Source of the DNA: Acidobacteriota bacterium
Lineage (GTDB): Bacteria; Acidobacteriota; Thermoanaerobaculia; UBA5066; Gp7-AA6
NCBI GenBank assembly: GCA_027307335.1
Contig: DAHUXD010000023.1
Span: 62,001 to 126,000 of the forward strand
Length of the DNA stretch: 64,000 bases
Reading direction: 5' to 3'
Shown: one piece after another, positions 1 through 8,884 of the stretch
Layout: each line of letters opens with the position of its first letter
How positions within the stretch are numbered: position 1 is the stretch's first letter
Position numbers and translations under genes: made by a program
Notes under the pieces: model-generated
Seen by the model: only the letters and a program-made list of their open reading frames with translations
Database searches by the model: none
Told to the model about the DNA's origin: nothing

Positions 1-483
1 GACGAGGGCTACAAGACCGACATCCAGCGCCTCGCGTACGTGCTGCGGCCGGGGGAGACCGAGGCGCCGCCCGAGGTCGCGGCCGCGTTTGCGACCGTGC
101 GCGCCGCCAACCGAGCGGCGGCGGCCGCGCTGAAGCCCGGAGCGACGGGAACCGCGGTCGACACGGCCGCACGCCGCGTCGTGACGGATGCCGACTACGA
201 GGAGTATCCGCACGCGACGGGCCACCCGATCGGCTTCTACACGCACGACCTCGGGCCCCTGCTCGCGCCCGCCTGGCCGGACCGCTACGGCAAGCTCGGC
301 AGCTACGTGATCGAGCGCGACCAGACGTTCGCCATCGAGCCGGCGCTCGAGGTGGAGCTGCCCTGGACGATGGGCGGCAAGGTCGGTTTCGGGCTCGAGG
401 AGGACTACGTCGTCACCGACAAGGGGAGCGAGCCGCTCGGGACGCCGCAGGAAACGCTGATCCTGATTCCGAGCGGATCGTGA
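1..483 (+). CDS. M24 family metallopeptidase (Xaa-Pro aminopeptidase type), 5' truncated
   Basis: The frame is open from base 1 and gives the last 160 residues of a larger protein cut by the window edge. It shows the M24 'pita-bread' metal site: an Asp in the YKTDIQR segment near the start, a His in the GHPIGFYTHD loop, a Glu in AIEPAL and a last Glu in GLEEDY. By family these residues hold two divalent metals for cleavage of an N-terminal residue next to proline. The upstream part with the first metal-binding Asp is not visible, so Xaa-Pro aminopeptidase versus another M24 member is not settled. The stop overlaps the GTG start of the next gene, which implies co-translation. Confidence 0.85.
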   Translation, partial: DEGYKTDIQRLAYVLRPGETEAPPEVAAAFATVRAANRAAAAALKPGATGTAVDTAARRVVTDADYEEYPHATGHPIGFYTHDLGPLLAPAWPDRYGKLGSYVIERDQTFAIEPALEVELPWTMGGKVGFGLEEDYVVTDKGSEPLGTPQETLILIPSGS

Positions 484-1112
484 GCCGTCGCGCCGGGCAG
501 GTTGGGTTCGTGGTGGTCGCCGTCGTTCTCGCCGTCGGCTGCGGGGGCGGGCTGAAGACGGTCGGCAGGGACGGCTACCGCGCGGTTCTGTCGTTTTCGA
601 AGGACCAGCGCTTCGAAGTCGCCGTGCACGGCGAGTCGAAGCGCGTCGAGGCGCGCATGGACGGCGCGCCGCTCGTCAAGATCATGCGGCCGGATCTGAA
701 GAAGACCTGGCAGTTCCGCCCGACGACGAAGCGGATCCTCGAGACCGCCTGGCAACCCACCGACGAAATCGTTCCGGGCTATCCGCTCGAGCCGCACTTC
801 GACCCGCAGGCGTACGCCGACCGGTTCGGCGGCACGATCCGGAAGATCGGCGACGACGCGCACGGCCTGCACCCCTGCGATCGGTGGCGGATGAGCCTTC
901 CCTCGGGCGACCAGGTGACGATCTGGGCGGCGCGCGATCTCGAGGGCCTCGTCGTCAAGATCGAGCACGCGAAGAAGGATCAGGGCGACGAGTATCAGCC
1001 GTTCACGACGACCGAGCTCCTCGACGTCCGCCCCGGCGCGGACCCCGACCTGTTCGAGAAGCCGAAGGGGTACACTTCCGTCACGACGTATCAGGACCTG
1101 CTCAAGCCCTAA
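480..1112 (+). CDS. Putative exported lipoprotein, LolA/outer-membrane lipoprotein-sorting-like
   Basis: A 210-residue protein starting at a GTG that overlaps the upstream stop by four bases (GTGA). The N-terminus has a basic start, a hydrophobic stretch and a Cys at about residue 21 (VLAVGC), compatible with a signal peptide and a weak lipobox; Ala at the -3 position is not ideal. The rest is rich in beta-strand-like segments with a conserved-looking WxF-type core (KKTWQFRP, then DRWRMSLPSGDQVTIW), which resembles the beta-barrel-like fold of DUF4412/LolA-related periplasmic proteins. The function is unknown. The next gene is an exported M1-like peptidase 34 bases downstream, so this may be one transcription unit. 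Confidence 0.7.
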   Translation: MSRRAGQVGFVVVAVVLAVGCGGGLKTVGRDGYRAVLSFSKDQRFEVAVHGESKRVEARMDGAPLVKIMRPDLKKTWQFRPTTKRILETAWQPTDEIVPGYPLEPHFDPQAYADRFGGTIRKIGDDAHGLHPCDRWRMSLPSGDQVTIWAARDLEGLVVKIEHAKKDQGDEYQPFTTTELLDVRPGADPDLFEKPKGYTSVTTYQDLLKP

Positions 1113-1146
1113 GCAGCCGGCGCGGGAAAGCCGGCGGGAGGCCCCG

Positions 1147-3186
1147 ATGAAGCTCCGAGGGCTCCTCCTCCTGGGAGCGCTCCCGGCGTTCCCCGCTCTC
1201 GCCGCGGAGATCTCCGCCGATCACCTCGTCCCGATCATCGAACGCTACGAGAAGCTGCAGGTCGCCGCCGAATCGTCCCGCGCCTCCGACGTCCGCCTCG
1301 TGTCGGGGCATCTCGCCTGCCTGCTCACCTCCGGGAGCCTCGCGTACGTGAAAGCGGGCGAGGAGGTCGTCGGCGTTTTTTTCCAGGGCAACGGAAGCCT
1401 GGAGTACGTGTCGGAAGACCCGATCGAGTTTCCGGTCGTCTCCTTCGTGGCGCGGAAGAACACGTCTCTGACTCCGGAGAAGACCGACAAGGGGCTGCGG
1501 TTCCGGGATCGCTTCACGACTCTTCTCTGGCTCGTGACCGGCGACGCGGTGCCGAAACTGGAGAATCCGTCGGGCACGAGCCTCGAGGCGGCGTTCCGTT
1601 CGCATCGCGAGAAGACGCAGCATCAGCGCGGCGAGCGCCTCTCCTCGGCCTTCGCGGCGGCGAGGCTCAACGCGCCGACGGCGCCGTTCTATTGGGTCGA
1701 GATGCAGGGAGGCGCGGAGGATCTCCTGTTCCGACGGAGAGGCGAGTTCAATCCGTACGAAGCGCTCGCCTTCATGCACCAGAGCACCTCCGGTGAAGTG
1801 GTCTTCAAGGATGCGACCAGTCCGGTGCCCCTGTCCGTCCAGCCGGTCGGCAGGGATCCCCGCGATCCGCCGGCGGCCCGTTTCGTGCTGACCGACGTGG
1901 ACCTCGAGCTGCACGCCTCGGACGACAAGGACGTGCGCATGGAGGTCGTCGAGACGCTCGTTCCGCAGCGGGAATCCCTGAGGGTCTTCGCCTTCGATCT
2001 CGAGGGAACCGTCTACACGACCTTCGGCGCCCACCTGACGACCCGCAGCGAACACGTGCGCAAGATCTCCGACGGTCAGGGACGAGCGCTTTCGTACGCT
2101 CACGACAACGATCGGCTCCTGGTGGAGATGCCGGAGGCCGTCCCGCCGGATCGGCCGGTCCAGCTGCGCTTCGAGATCGAGGGCGACTTCCTGGTTCATC
2201 CCGGCGGCAGCAATTTCTGGGAGCTCGGCGTGTGGGCCTGGTTTCCGCAGCCGAAGCTCTGCGAACAGTTCTACACGTTCCACGCGGTCGTGCACGTGAA
2301 GAAGCCGTTCGTTCCGTTCGCTCCCGGGAAGACCGTCCGCCGGACCACCGAGGGCGACGAGAACGTCCTCGAAACGAAGATCGACGTTCCGGTCCAGTTC
2401 GCCGTCGTGCTCGCGGGCGATTACACCTTCAAGGAGGAGAACCGCGACGGCGTGACGATTCGGGTCGCCACGTACGCGCTGAAGAACGAGCGCGCGATCA
2501 AGCAGCTCACCGACCTCTCGGCGACCATCATCCGTTTCTACCAGGAGTTCCTGGGCGCGTTTCCCTTCCCCGAGTTCAACATCCTGGAGATCGATGCGTA
2601 CGGCTTCGGGCAGGCGCCGCCCGGCGTCATGTTCATCACGAAGGAGGCGTTCAACCCCCTCGGCGGCTCGGAAGAGAACCAGACCTATTCGGGCGGCGTG
2701 AACGAGCGGTTCGCGCACGAGATCGCCCATCAGTACTGGGGTCACGTCGTGAAGATGCCCGGTCACGAGGAGCAGTGGATCACCGAGTCGTTCGCGGAAT
2801 ATTCGGCGGCGCTCTTCATGAAGGCGGGCAAGGGAGACGCGGAGTACAAGTCGATCGTCAACCACTGGAGGCCGGGTGCGAGCCTCGCGACCGACAAGGC
2901 GCCGATTCCGCTCGCCAACCGCGCCTACGACCCTTCGGAACGGCGCATCCAGTCCGCGATCCGGAGGGGGTTGCTGTATGAGAAGGGGCCGCTGCTCCTC
3001 TACGCCCTTCACCGCGAGCTCGGAGACGAGGCGTTCCTGACGTTTCTGAAGTCCTACCAGAAGTCCTTCCGCTGGAAGTTCGGCTCGACGAAAACGATCG
3101 CCGCCTTCCTCCAGTTCATGACGAAGAAGGACTACATGCCGTTCTTCGAGCAGTACTACTGGGGGACCGGGATGCCCAAGGAGTAA
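1147..3186 (+). CDS. Exported M1-like zinc metallopeptidase (gluzincin)
   Basis: A 679-residue protein with a short signal peptide ending near LAAEIS. The C-terminal half holds the gluzincin zinc site: HEIAHQYWGH at about residue 523, followed 18 residues later by the third ligand Glu in TESFAEY. This spacing and the WxxESFAEY context are those of the M1 aminopeptidase clan. The usual M1 exopeptidase motif GxMEN is replaced by a GQAPPGVMF segment, so classical aminopeptidase activity is uncertain. The N-terminal 350 residues form a beta-rich region without a recognised catalytic motif. It probably acts in the periplasm or at the envelope. The family call is firm; the substrate is unknown. Confidence 0.85.
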   Translation: MKLRGLLLLGALPAFPALAAEISADHLVPIIERYEKLQVAAESSRASDVRLVSGHLACLLTSGSLAYVKAGEEVVGVFFQGNGSLEYVSEDPIEFPVVSFVARKNTSLTPEKTDKGLRFRDRFTTLLWLVTGDAVPKLENPSGTSLEAAFRSHREKTQHQRGERLSSAFAAARLNAPTAPFYWVEMQGGAEDLLFRRRGEFNPYEALAFMHQSTSGEVVFKDATSPVPLSVQPVGRDPRDPPAARFVLTDVDLELHASDDKDVRMEVVETLVPQRESLRVFAFDLEGTVYTTFGAHLTTRSEHVRKISDGQGRALSYAHDNDRLLVEMPEAVPPDRPVQLRFEIEGDFLVHPGGSNFWELGVWAWFPQPKLCEQFYTFHAVVHVKKPFVPFAPGKTVRRTTEGDENVLETKIDVPVQFAVVLAGDYTFKEENRDGVTIRVATYALKNERAIKQLTDLSATIIRFYQEFLGAFPFPEFNILEIDAYGFGQAPPGVMFITKEAFNPLGGSEENQTYSGGVNERFAHEIAHQYWGHVVKMPGHEEQWITESFAEYSAALFMKAGKGDAEYKSIVNHWRPGASLATDKAPIPLANRAYDPSERRIQSAIRRGLLYEKGPLLLYALHRELGDEAFLTFLKSYQKSFRWKFGSTKTIAAFLQFMTKKDYMPFFEQYYWGTGMPKE

Positions 3187-3279
3187 TCACTTCGGAACCC
3201 CGCTCCCTTCGTTTCAAGTCACCCCCTCGCGGAGCGAGCGACCCGGTTACCCTCCGGCCCCGTTAGAATACCCGCTCCC

Positions 3280-4284
3280 ATGCTCCCAATCGGCCCGCTC
3301 CGCATCGACCCGCCGCTCGTGCTCGCGCCCATGGCGGGCATCACGGACCACGTGTACCGGCTGATGCTGCGCCGCATCGGCGGCGTGGGTCTCGTGACGA
3401 TGGAGTTCATCTCCTCCGAGGCGATCACGCGCGGCAACGCGCGGCAGCTGCGCAAGCTCGTCTTCGCCGACGAGGAGCGGCCGCTGTCGATCCAGATCTA
3501 CGGCTCGGACGCCGGGCGGATGGCCGCGGCCGCCGACATCGTGGAGGAGCTCCGCCCCGACGCCTGCGACATCAACATGGGCTGCCCGGCGAACAAGGTG
3601 CTCAAGGGCTGCGCGGGTGCCGCGCTGATGGGCGACCTGCCGCTCGCGCGGGCGATCGTGCGCGCGGTGAAGGCGCGGCTGACGATTCCGCTGACGGTGA
3701 AGTTCCGTCTGGGTCTCGATCCGGCCCGCATCAATTTCCTCGACCTCGGCCGCATGTGCGAGGACGAGGGTGTCGCCGCCGTCGCGATGCACGCGCGCAC
3801 CGCGCGGCAGATGTACACCGGACAGGCGGATCGGAGCCGCATCGCGGAGCTCAAACGCCACCTCGCGATTCCGGTCGTCGGCAACGGCGACGTGGCGACC
3901 GCCGAGGATGCGCTCGCGCTCTTCGCCGAGACGGGCTGCGACGGCGTGATGATCGGCCGCGCCACGATGAAGAACCCATGGATCTTCCGCCAGATCGCCG
4001 ATCGACTGGCGGGAGGCCCGGCGCGGGAGGCCGCCCTCGACGAGCGCCGGGACCTGATGCTCGCGCACTTCGACGCGATCGAGGCCTCGGCGCACGACGC
4101 GAAGGAGGCCCTCCACAAGCTGCGCACGATGACCGGCTGGTACACGAACGGCCTTCCCCACGGGCGGGCGCTCCGCGTCCGCATCTCCGAGCTCCGGACG
4201 CCGGCCGACTTCCGGGAGGCGGTGGCGCAGTTTTTCGACGGGCTGGCGTCCCTGGCCGCGCCGGCGGAGGCCCTCGCCTCCTGA
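3280..4284 (+). CDS. dusB: tRNA-dihydrouridine synthase, DusB type
   Basis: A 334-residue protein covering the whole Dus family. It reduces uridines in the tRNA D-loop using FMN and NADPH. Visible motifs in order: LAPMAGITD (FMN-binding N-terminal strand), the catalytic Cys at about residue 102 in NMGCPANKV, KFRLG, the HARTARQMYTG segment, GNGDV and GVMIGRATMKNPW, which binds the FMN phosphate. The C-terminal helical domain is present (HKLRTMTGWY). The length and TMKNPWIF favour the DusB subgroup. It lies between unrelated exported proteins and looks monocistronic or loosely linked with the next gene 44 bases downstream. Confidence 0.93.
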   Translation: MLPIGPLRIDPPLVLAPMAGITDHVYRLMLRRIGGVGLVTMEFISSEAITRGNARQLRKLVFADEERPLSIQIYGSDAGRMAAAADIVEELRPDACDINMGCPANKVLKGCAGAALMGDLPLARAIVRAVKARLTIPLTVKFRLGLDPARINFLDLGRMCEDEGVAAVAMHARTARQMYTGQADRSRIAELKRHLAIPVVGNGDVATAEDALALFAETGCDGVMIGRATMKNPWIFRQIADRLAGGPAREAALDERRDLMLAHFDAIEASAHDAKEALHKLRTMTGWYTNGLPHGRALRVRISELRTPADFREAVAQFFDGLASLAAPAEALAS

Positions 4285-4328
4285 CGGCGGGAATTCCCGG
4301 GCATGTCTCCTCGGTTCGATCCTTCCGC

Positions 4329-6236
4329 ATGAGACTCCGGCTCGCGCCGCTCGCCCTCGCCGCGTCCGGCCTCCTCGGTCTCGCCTTTCCGGCCCCGGCG
4401 CAGGCCCCGCCGCCCCCACCCGAGCAGAACCGCGACACGGACCTGTCGACCTCCGCCGGGAAGTTTCCGCTCCACGTAACCGCCGAGTACCTGGGGATGG
4501 CCGGCCTGAAGACCGTCACGCGCATCCGGCTGCGCGCCCCGGAGCTCTCGATGGCCGCGGGCAAGCGCGGGCTGACGAGCTTCTCGGGCGAGCTCGAGGG
4601 CAGCTTCCTGAAGGGCACCGAGGTCGTTCAGGCGTTCAAGTACCCCGTCTCGGGAGAGATCGGGACCCGCACGACCTTCACCTACGCCTTCCTGCGGGCG
4701 ATCGAGCCCGGCTCCTACTCGCTCAAGCTGATCCTGATCGCTCCCGGGAATCGCCAGGTCGGCGAGGCCACGACCGAGCTCTCGGTGCCGGAGGTCGGCG
4801 CCAAGTTTGCCGCGGACATGGCGCCCGGCGAGGCCTCGACCCTGCCCTCGGCCGAGGCGGTCGTCATCGCCGACGAGGCGGCGAACGCCGCGTCGCCGAG
4901 CGAGTCGAAGCTGAAGATCCTGCCGCCCGATCGCGAGGCGCCCGTGGGGCTGCTCCGGCTCGAGGCGGACGCGCAGCCTCCGATCTCGCGCGTCGAGTTC
5001 TACCTCGAGGACAAGCTGATCGTGCGGCGCACCCGGCCTCCCTACTCCGTCGAGATCGACCTCGGCCAGATCCCGCGCAAGCAGACCGTGCGCGCGGTGG
5101 GCTACGACTCGAGCGGCCGCGTCATCGACGAGGACGCGTGGTCCATCAACCAGGGCTCCGCGCGGCTCGCGGTGAAGATCCTGCCGGAGCCCGACCCGGC
5201 GGGCGGCAAGGTGCGCGTCAAGGTCGCCGTCCAGTCGATCTCCGGCGGCGTCGCGAGACAGGTCGAGCTCTTCTTGAACGACAAGAAGATCCACACGTGG
5301 ACGGACTCGGGACCGTACGAGGTCACGATCCCGTTCACCGAGTACTCGAAGTCGGACTACCTCCGGGCCACGGCCATCGGCGAGGACGGCAAGGAAGCGA
5401 ACGACCTCCGCATGCTCAAGGGGCCGAACACGACGATCGAGAGCGTCCGCGTCGACGTCGTGCAGCTCCACGTTTCCGCGCTGGACAAGGAGAATCGCTT
5501 CGTCAAGGGGCTCGGCGAGGGCGACTTCACCGTGGAGGAGGACGGCCGGAGGCAGACGATCACGGGCTTCGAGATCGCCGAGAAGCTCCCGCTGACCATC
5601 GGGCTCGTGGTCGACGGCTCGGGCTCGATGGAGAAGTCGATGCCGTTCGTCCACGACGCCTCGGTCGAGCTGTTCCGCGGCCTGATCCGGGACAAGGACA
5701 AGGGATTCATCATCGAGTTCCGGGAGCAGCCCCACATGATCCAGGAGCTCACGGGCGATTCCGCGTCGTTGCAGCGCGCGTCGCGCGAGACGTCCGCGCG
5801 CGGGGCGACGGCGCTCTTCGACTCGATCGTCCTCGGCCTGTATCAGTTTCGGACGCTGCAGGGCCGCAAGGCGCTCATCGTCATCTCGGATGGCGCGGAC
5901 AATCACTCGCACGTCGACTACACGACGCTGCTGCGGTACGCCCGCTCGGCCGGCGCGCCCGTCTACATCATCGGCGTCGGGATCTCGGTCCTCGACTTCG
6001 GCATCCGGAAGGAGATCAACGAGATCGCCCACGAGTCGGGCGGCGAGGTCTTCCACATCTCGAACGCCGCGAAGATCGGCGAGATCACGAAGCGCATCGA
6101 GGAGGAGCTGCGGTCGCAGTACATCGTCGCCTTCCGCACCGACTCGCAGAAACCCGACGGCGAATACCGCACCGTCGCCGTCTCGATCGACAAGCCCGGC
6201 GTGACGGCGCGGACCATCAAGGGCTACATCCCCTGA
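4329..6236 (+). CDS. VWFA-related domain protein, exported (acidobacterial type)
   Basis: A 635-residue protein starting at ATG 4329, where a signal peptide (Arg-rich start, Leu/Ala core, cleavage near PAQA) begins; the open frame extends further upstream but those residues overlap dusB. It has Ig/carbohydrate-binding-like beta domains over the first 400 residues, then a von Willebrand A domain with the MIDAS motif DGSGSM in GLVVDGSGSMEKS and the later ISDGAD. This resembles the 'VWFA-related acidobacterial domain' family, which is expanded in Acidobacteriota; its role is unproven, probably metal-dependent protein binding outside the cytoplasm. A dispersed palindromic repeat follows the stop. 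Confidence 0.88.
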   Translation: MRLRLAPLALAASGLLGLAFPAPAQAPPPPPEQNRDTDLSTSAGKFPLHVTAEYLGMAGLKTVTRIRLRAPELSMAAGKRGLTSFSGELEGSFLKGTEVVQAFKYPVSGEIGTRTTFTYAFLRAIEPGSYSLKLILIAPGNRQVGEATTELSVPEVGAKFAADMAPGEASTLPSAEAVVIADEAANAASPSESKLKILPPDREAPVGLLRLEADAQPPISRVEFYLEDKLIVRRTRPPYSVEIDLGQIPRKQTVRAVGYDSSGRVIDEDAWSINQGSARLAVKILPEPDPAGGKVRVKVAVQSISGGVARQVELFLNDKKIHTWTDSGPYEVTIPFTEYSKSDYLRATAIGEDGKEANDLRMLKGPNTTIESVRVDVVQLHVSALDKENRFVKGLGEGDFTVEEDGRRQTITGFEIAEKLPLTIGLVVDGSGSMEKSMPFVHDASVELFRGLIRDKDKGFIIEFREQPHMIQELTGDSASLQRASRETSARGATALFDSIVLGLYQFRTLQGRKALIVISDGADNHSHVDYTTLLRYARSAGAPVYIIGVGISVLDFGIRKEINEIAHESGGEVFHISNAAKIGEITKRIEEELRSQYIVAFRTDSQKPDGEYRTVAVSIDKPGVTARTIKGYIP

Positions 6237-6247
6237 CAAAGCAAGCT

Positions 6248-6335
6248 CCCCTCTCCCTCCGGGAGAGGGGGTAGGGGTGAGGGGGGAACTACCGCCACGG
6301 CATTAACCCCCGCCCCTCTCCCTCCGGGCGTCCTC
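6248..6335. repeat. Dispersed GC-rich palindromic repeat, one full and one partial copy
   Basis: A full copy (6248-6286) consists of CCCCTCTCCCTCCGGGAGAG plus a GGGGGTAGGGGTGAGGGG tail; a second, degraded copy starts near 6310. The core CCCTCTCC/GGGAGAGGG can form a hairpin. The same element recurs near 30.6, 32.3, 42.5, 44.0, 44.9-45.1, 49.9, 56.7 and 61.7 kb. It fills the gap between convergent genes, so it may also serve as a bidirectional terminator. Confidence 0.85.
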
Positions 6336-6346
6336 CAGCCGTCTCC

Positions 6347-8008
6347 CTACGGCCCCGGATAGTTCGCCACGATGGCGTGGCGTCCCGCCCATCGCACCAC
6401 CCGCGCCGGAGGGACGGCGGTCATCATCTCCACGACGTCCTGCAGGCGCACGAGCGCGAGCATCGGCCGGTCGCTCTTCCACTCCCGCCAGAACTTCTCC
6501 GAGGACCAGAGGAGCCTGTCCCGGACCGCTTCGTCGGTCTCGAAGACCGGTTCGAGCTCGCCCACGTACGCCGCGACCGGAATCGGCGTCGCCAGGGCGA
6601 CGCTGACGCCGTTGACGTAGTCCTTGTAGCCGACGAGCGGCACGCGCCCGGGCGCGCCCTGCGCCCTGGCGGCCGCGGCGAGCTCCGCGGGAAATCGTGC
6701 CTGGGGCACCTGCGGCCACGCGAGCACGACGGCCGCGAGGAACGCGCCCCAGCCGGCGGCGAGCGACAGCAGGGCGAGCCGCGGGGCGTCCCGCGCGAAC
6801 ACGAGCGCGGCCCACGCCACGAGCACGAGGATCCCGAGCGCCGGCGCGACGAGCGCCTGCAGGCGGTTCTCCATCAGGAAGCCGCGGGCCACCGGATGAA
6901 GGACGAGGGCCGCCGCGAACGCGGTCGCGAGCACGGCGTGGACCGCCCACGGTCCCCGCCGCCGCGCCTCCGCGGCGACGCCGCCCGCGAGCACGGCGGC
7001 CGCCGGGATCGCCGGGAAGAGGTACGGCGGCAGCTTGCTCCGCGAGATCGAGAAGAAGACGAACACGACCGCGAACCACACCAGGAAGAAGAATCGCGGG
7101 TCTCTCCGCCGCGAAGCCCCCCGGAGGGACGCGAGGAAGAACGCGAGTCCCGGCAGAAAACCGAGGACGAAGACCGGCACGAAGTAGTACGGCGGCCCGG
7201 CGCGCTTCGCCGCTCCCGTCGCGAAGCGCTGGAAGTGCTCGTGCACGAAGAAGAAGTGCAGGAAGCCGGGATGCCGCCGCTCGACGAGCACGAACCACGG
7301 CGCCGCGAGGACGAGGAACACGAGCGGAGCGGGAGAGGCCAGCAGCGCGAAGAGGCCGCGCGGGCGCCCGGTCGCCGCCGCCCAGACGAGGAGGACGAGC
7401 CCCGGGAGCACGAGCGCGATCAGTCCCTTCGTGAGGAAGGCGCCGGCGGCCGCCGCCCCGGCGGCGGACGCGAGAATTCGCCAGGGACGGTTCTCCTCGC
7501 GCCGCTCGATCGCGGCCCGCGCGGCGAGGAGCGTCGCCGTGAGGAAGAAGGTGAGCAGGCCGTCGGTCAGGTTCGTGCGAACCAACAGGAAACCGATGGG
7601 GCTCGCGAGGAGCAGGATGCCCGCGGCGAACCCGTCCCGCCGCCGCGCGCCCGCCCCGGCCGCGAGCACGACGAGGAGGACGGTGCCGAGTCCCGCCAGG
7701 CGCGTCGGCAGCCGGGCCGCCCAGGGCGTCGTTCCCAGCAGCCGGAACGCGACCGCGTTCGCCCAGTAGAGGAGCGGCGGCTTCTCGAAGTAGGGCAGGC
7801 CGTTCAGCCGCGGCACCACGAAGTCGCCGGCCGCCAGCATCTCCCGCGGAATCTCCGCGTAGCGGGTCTCGTCCGGCTCCGCGAGGCCCGAACCCGCCGG
7901 CTCGAAGATCGCGACGGCAGCCAGGAAGAAGAGGGCGGCGACCAGGGTCCGTTCGGGGCCCGAAGAGGGGCCAGGCTGAAGCCTGGCCCCGCTCTCCCTT
8001 GCATCCAT
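6347..8008 (-). CDS. ArnT-like glycosyltransferase, GT39/PMT family membrane protein
   Basis: A 553-residue polytopic membrane protein with about 11-12 hydrophobic segments. The first periplasmic loop carries the PMT/ArnT signature: an acidic EPDETRYAEIPREML stretch, whose Asp/Glu pair binds the lipid-phosphate sugar donor, and then NGLPYFEKPPLLYW. In this family (dolichyl/undecaprenyl-phosphate-mannose mannosyltransferases and the lipid A Ara4N transferase ArnT) it transfers a sugar from a polyprenyl-phosphate donor on the outer face of the inner membrane. The acceptor cannot be told from sequence; no arn operon is nearby. It is transcribed divergently from the FabI-like gene with only 35 bases between starts. 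Confidence 0.85.
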   Translation of the reverse strand: MDARESGARLQPGPSSGPERTLVAALFFLAAVAIFEPAGSGLAEPDETRYAEIPREMLAAGDFVVPRLNGLPYFEKPPLLYWANAVAFRLLGTTPWAARLPTRLAGLGTVLLVVLAAGAGARRRDGFAAGILLLASPIGFLLVRTNLTDGLLTFFLTATLLAARAAIERREENRPWRILASAAGAAAAGAFLTKGLIALVLPGLVLLVWAAATGRPRGLFALLASPAPLVFLVLAAPWFVLVERRHPGFLHFFFVHEHFQRFATGAAKRAGPPYYFVPVFVLGFLPGLAFFLASLRGASRRRDPRFFFLVWFAVVFVFFSISRSKLPPYLFPAIPAAAVLAGGVAAEARRRGPWAVHAVLATAFAAALVLHPVARGFLMENRLQALVAPALGILVLVAWAALVFARDAPRLALLSLAAGWGAFLAAVVLAWPQVPQARFPAELAAAARAQGAPGRVPLVGYKDYVNGVSVALATPIPVAAYVGELEPVFETDEAVRDRLLWSSEKFWREWKSDRPMLALVRLQDVVEMMTAVPPARVVRWAGRHAIVANYPGP

Positions 8009-8043
8009 CGCCGGTCCGGAGTCTACCCTTCGGCGGTGCTAAG

Positions 8044-8868
8044 ATGCCCGCCGCTTTGAGCCCCGACGCGCGCTCCCGCTGGGCCCTGGTGCTGGGCGCC
8101 TCCTCCGGGTTCGGCGAGGCCTGTTCGCTCGAGCTCGCCCGCGCCGGTTGGAACGTCTTCGGCGTGCACCTCGACCGCAAGTCGACGCAGCCGAACGTGG
8201 ACCGCATCGTCGGCGAGATCCGGGCGCTCGGGCGGCGGGCCGAGTATTTCAACGTCAACGCGGCCGACGACGCGCGGCGCGGCGAGGTCGTGGAGGCGAT
8301 CCGGAAGACCTGCGGCTCCGACCCGGCCGAGTCCCGCGTCTCGGTGCTGCTCCACTCGCTCGCGTTCGGCACCCTGAAGCCGTTCTTCGCCGAGCCCCGC
8401 GAGAACGCGATCTCGAAGCCCCAGATCGAGATGACGCTCGACGTGATGGCGAACTCGCTCGTGTACTGGACGCAGGACCTCTTCTACGGCGGCCTGCTCG
8501 CGCCGGGCGCGCGCATTTTCGCGATGACCTCGGCGGGAGACCACATCGTGTGGCCCGCGTACGGCGCCGTCTCCGCGGCGAAGTCCGCGCTCGAGTCCTA
8601 CGTGCGCCAGCTCGCCGTCGAGCTCGCGCCACACCGCGTCGCCGTCAACGCGCTGCGGGCGGGCGTGACCGACACGCCCGCGCTGCGCAAGATCCCCGGC
8701 AACGAGGCGATGATCGAGCGCGTCTCCGCGATGCACCCCGCGGGACGGCTCACGGTCCCCTCCGACGTCGCGAAGGCGCTCGTCGCGCTCTGCGGCGACG
8801 GGGGATCCTGGATCAGCGGCAACGTGATCGGCGTCGACGGCGCCGAGGACGTCGCGGGGGGACGATGA
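8044..8868 (+). CDS. Short-chain dehydrogenase, enoyl-ACP reductase-like (FabI/FabL type)
   Basis: A 274-residue Rossmann-fold SDR. The N-terminal nucleotide motif is GASSGFG, and a SLAFG segment corresponds to the region after strand 4. The active-site Tyr and Lys (about Y173 and K180, in AYGAVSAAK) are six residues apart rather than the usual three; this Y-x6-K spacing marks the enoyl-ACP reductases FabI and FabL. It is therefore likely to reduce trans-2-enoyl thioesters with NAD(P)H in fatty-acid synthesis or a related pathway. ATG 8044 is chosen because homology starts just after it; an in-frame ATG at 7999 would run into the divergent promoter region. Confidence 0.82.
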   Translation: MPAALSPDARSRWALVLGASSGFGEACSLELARAGWNVFGVHLDRKSTQPNVDRIVGEIRALGRRAEYFNVNAADDARRGEVVEAIRKTCGSDPAESRVSVLLHSLAFGTLKPFFAEPRENAISKPQIEMTLDVMANSLVYWTQDLFYGGLLAPGARIFAMTSAGDHIVWPAYGAVSAAKSALESYVRQLAVELAPHRVAVNALRAGVTDTPALRKIPGNEAMIERVSAMHPAGRLTVPSDVAKALVALCGDGGSWISGNVIGVDGAEDVAGGR

Positions 8869-8884
8869 CGCGAGCTCGCCGGAT

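Noticed and set aside
1102-3012. Long minus-strand open frame opposite the M1-like peptidase
   Set aside because: Composed of Arg/Asp/Leu-rich sequence typical of the antisense frame of a GC-rich gene; no family motif, while the plus strand has the zinc site and signal peptide.
7999-8043. Upstream ATG for the FabI-like gene
   Set aside because: It would overlap the divergent glycosyltransferase start and adds 15 residues with no match to the SDR fold; ATG 8044 fits better.
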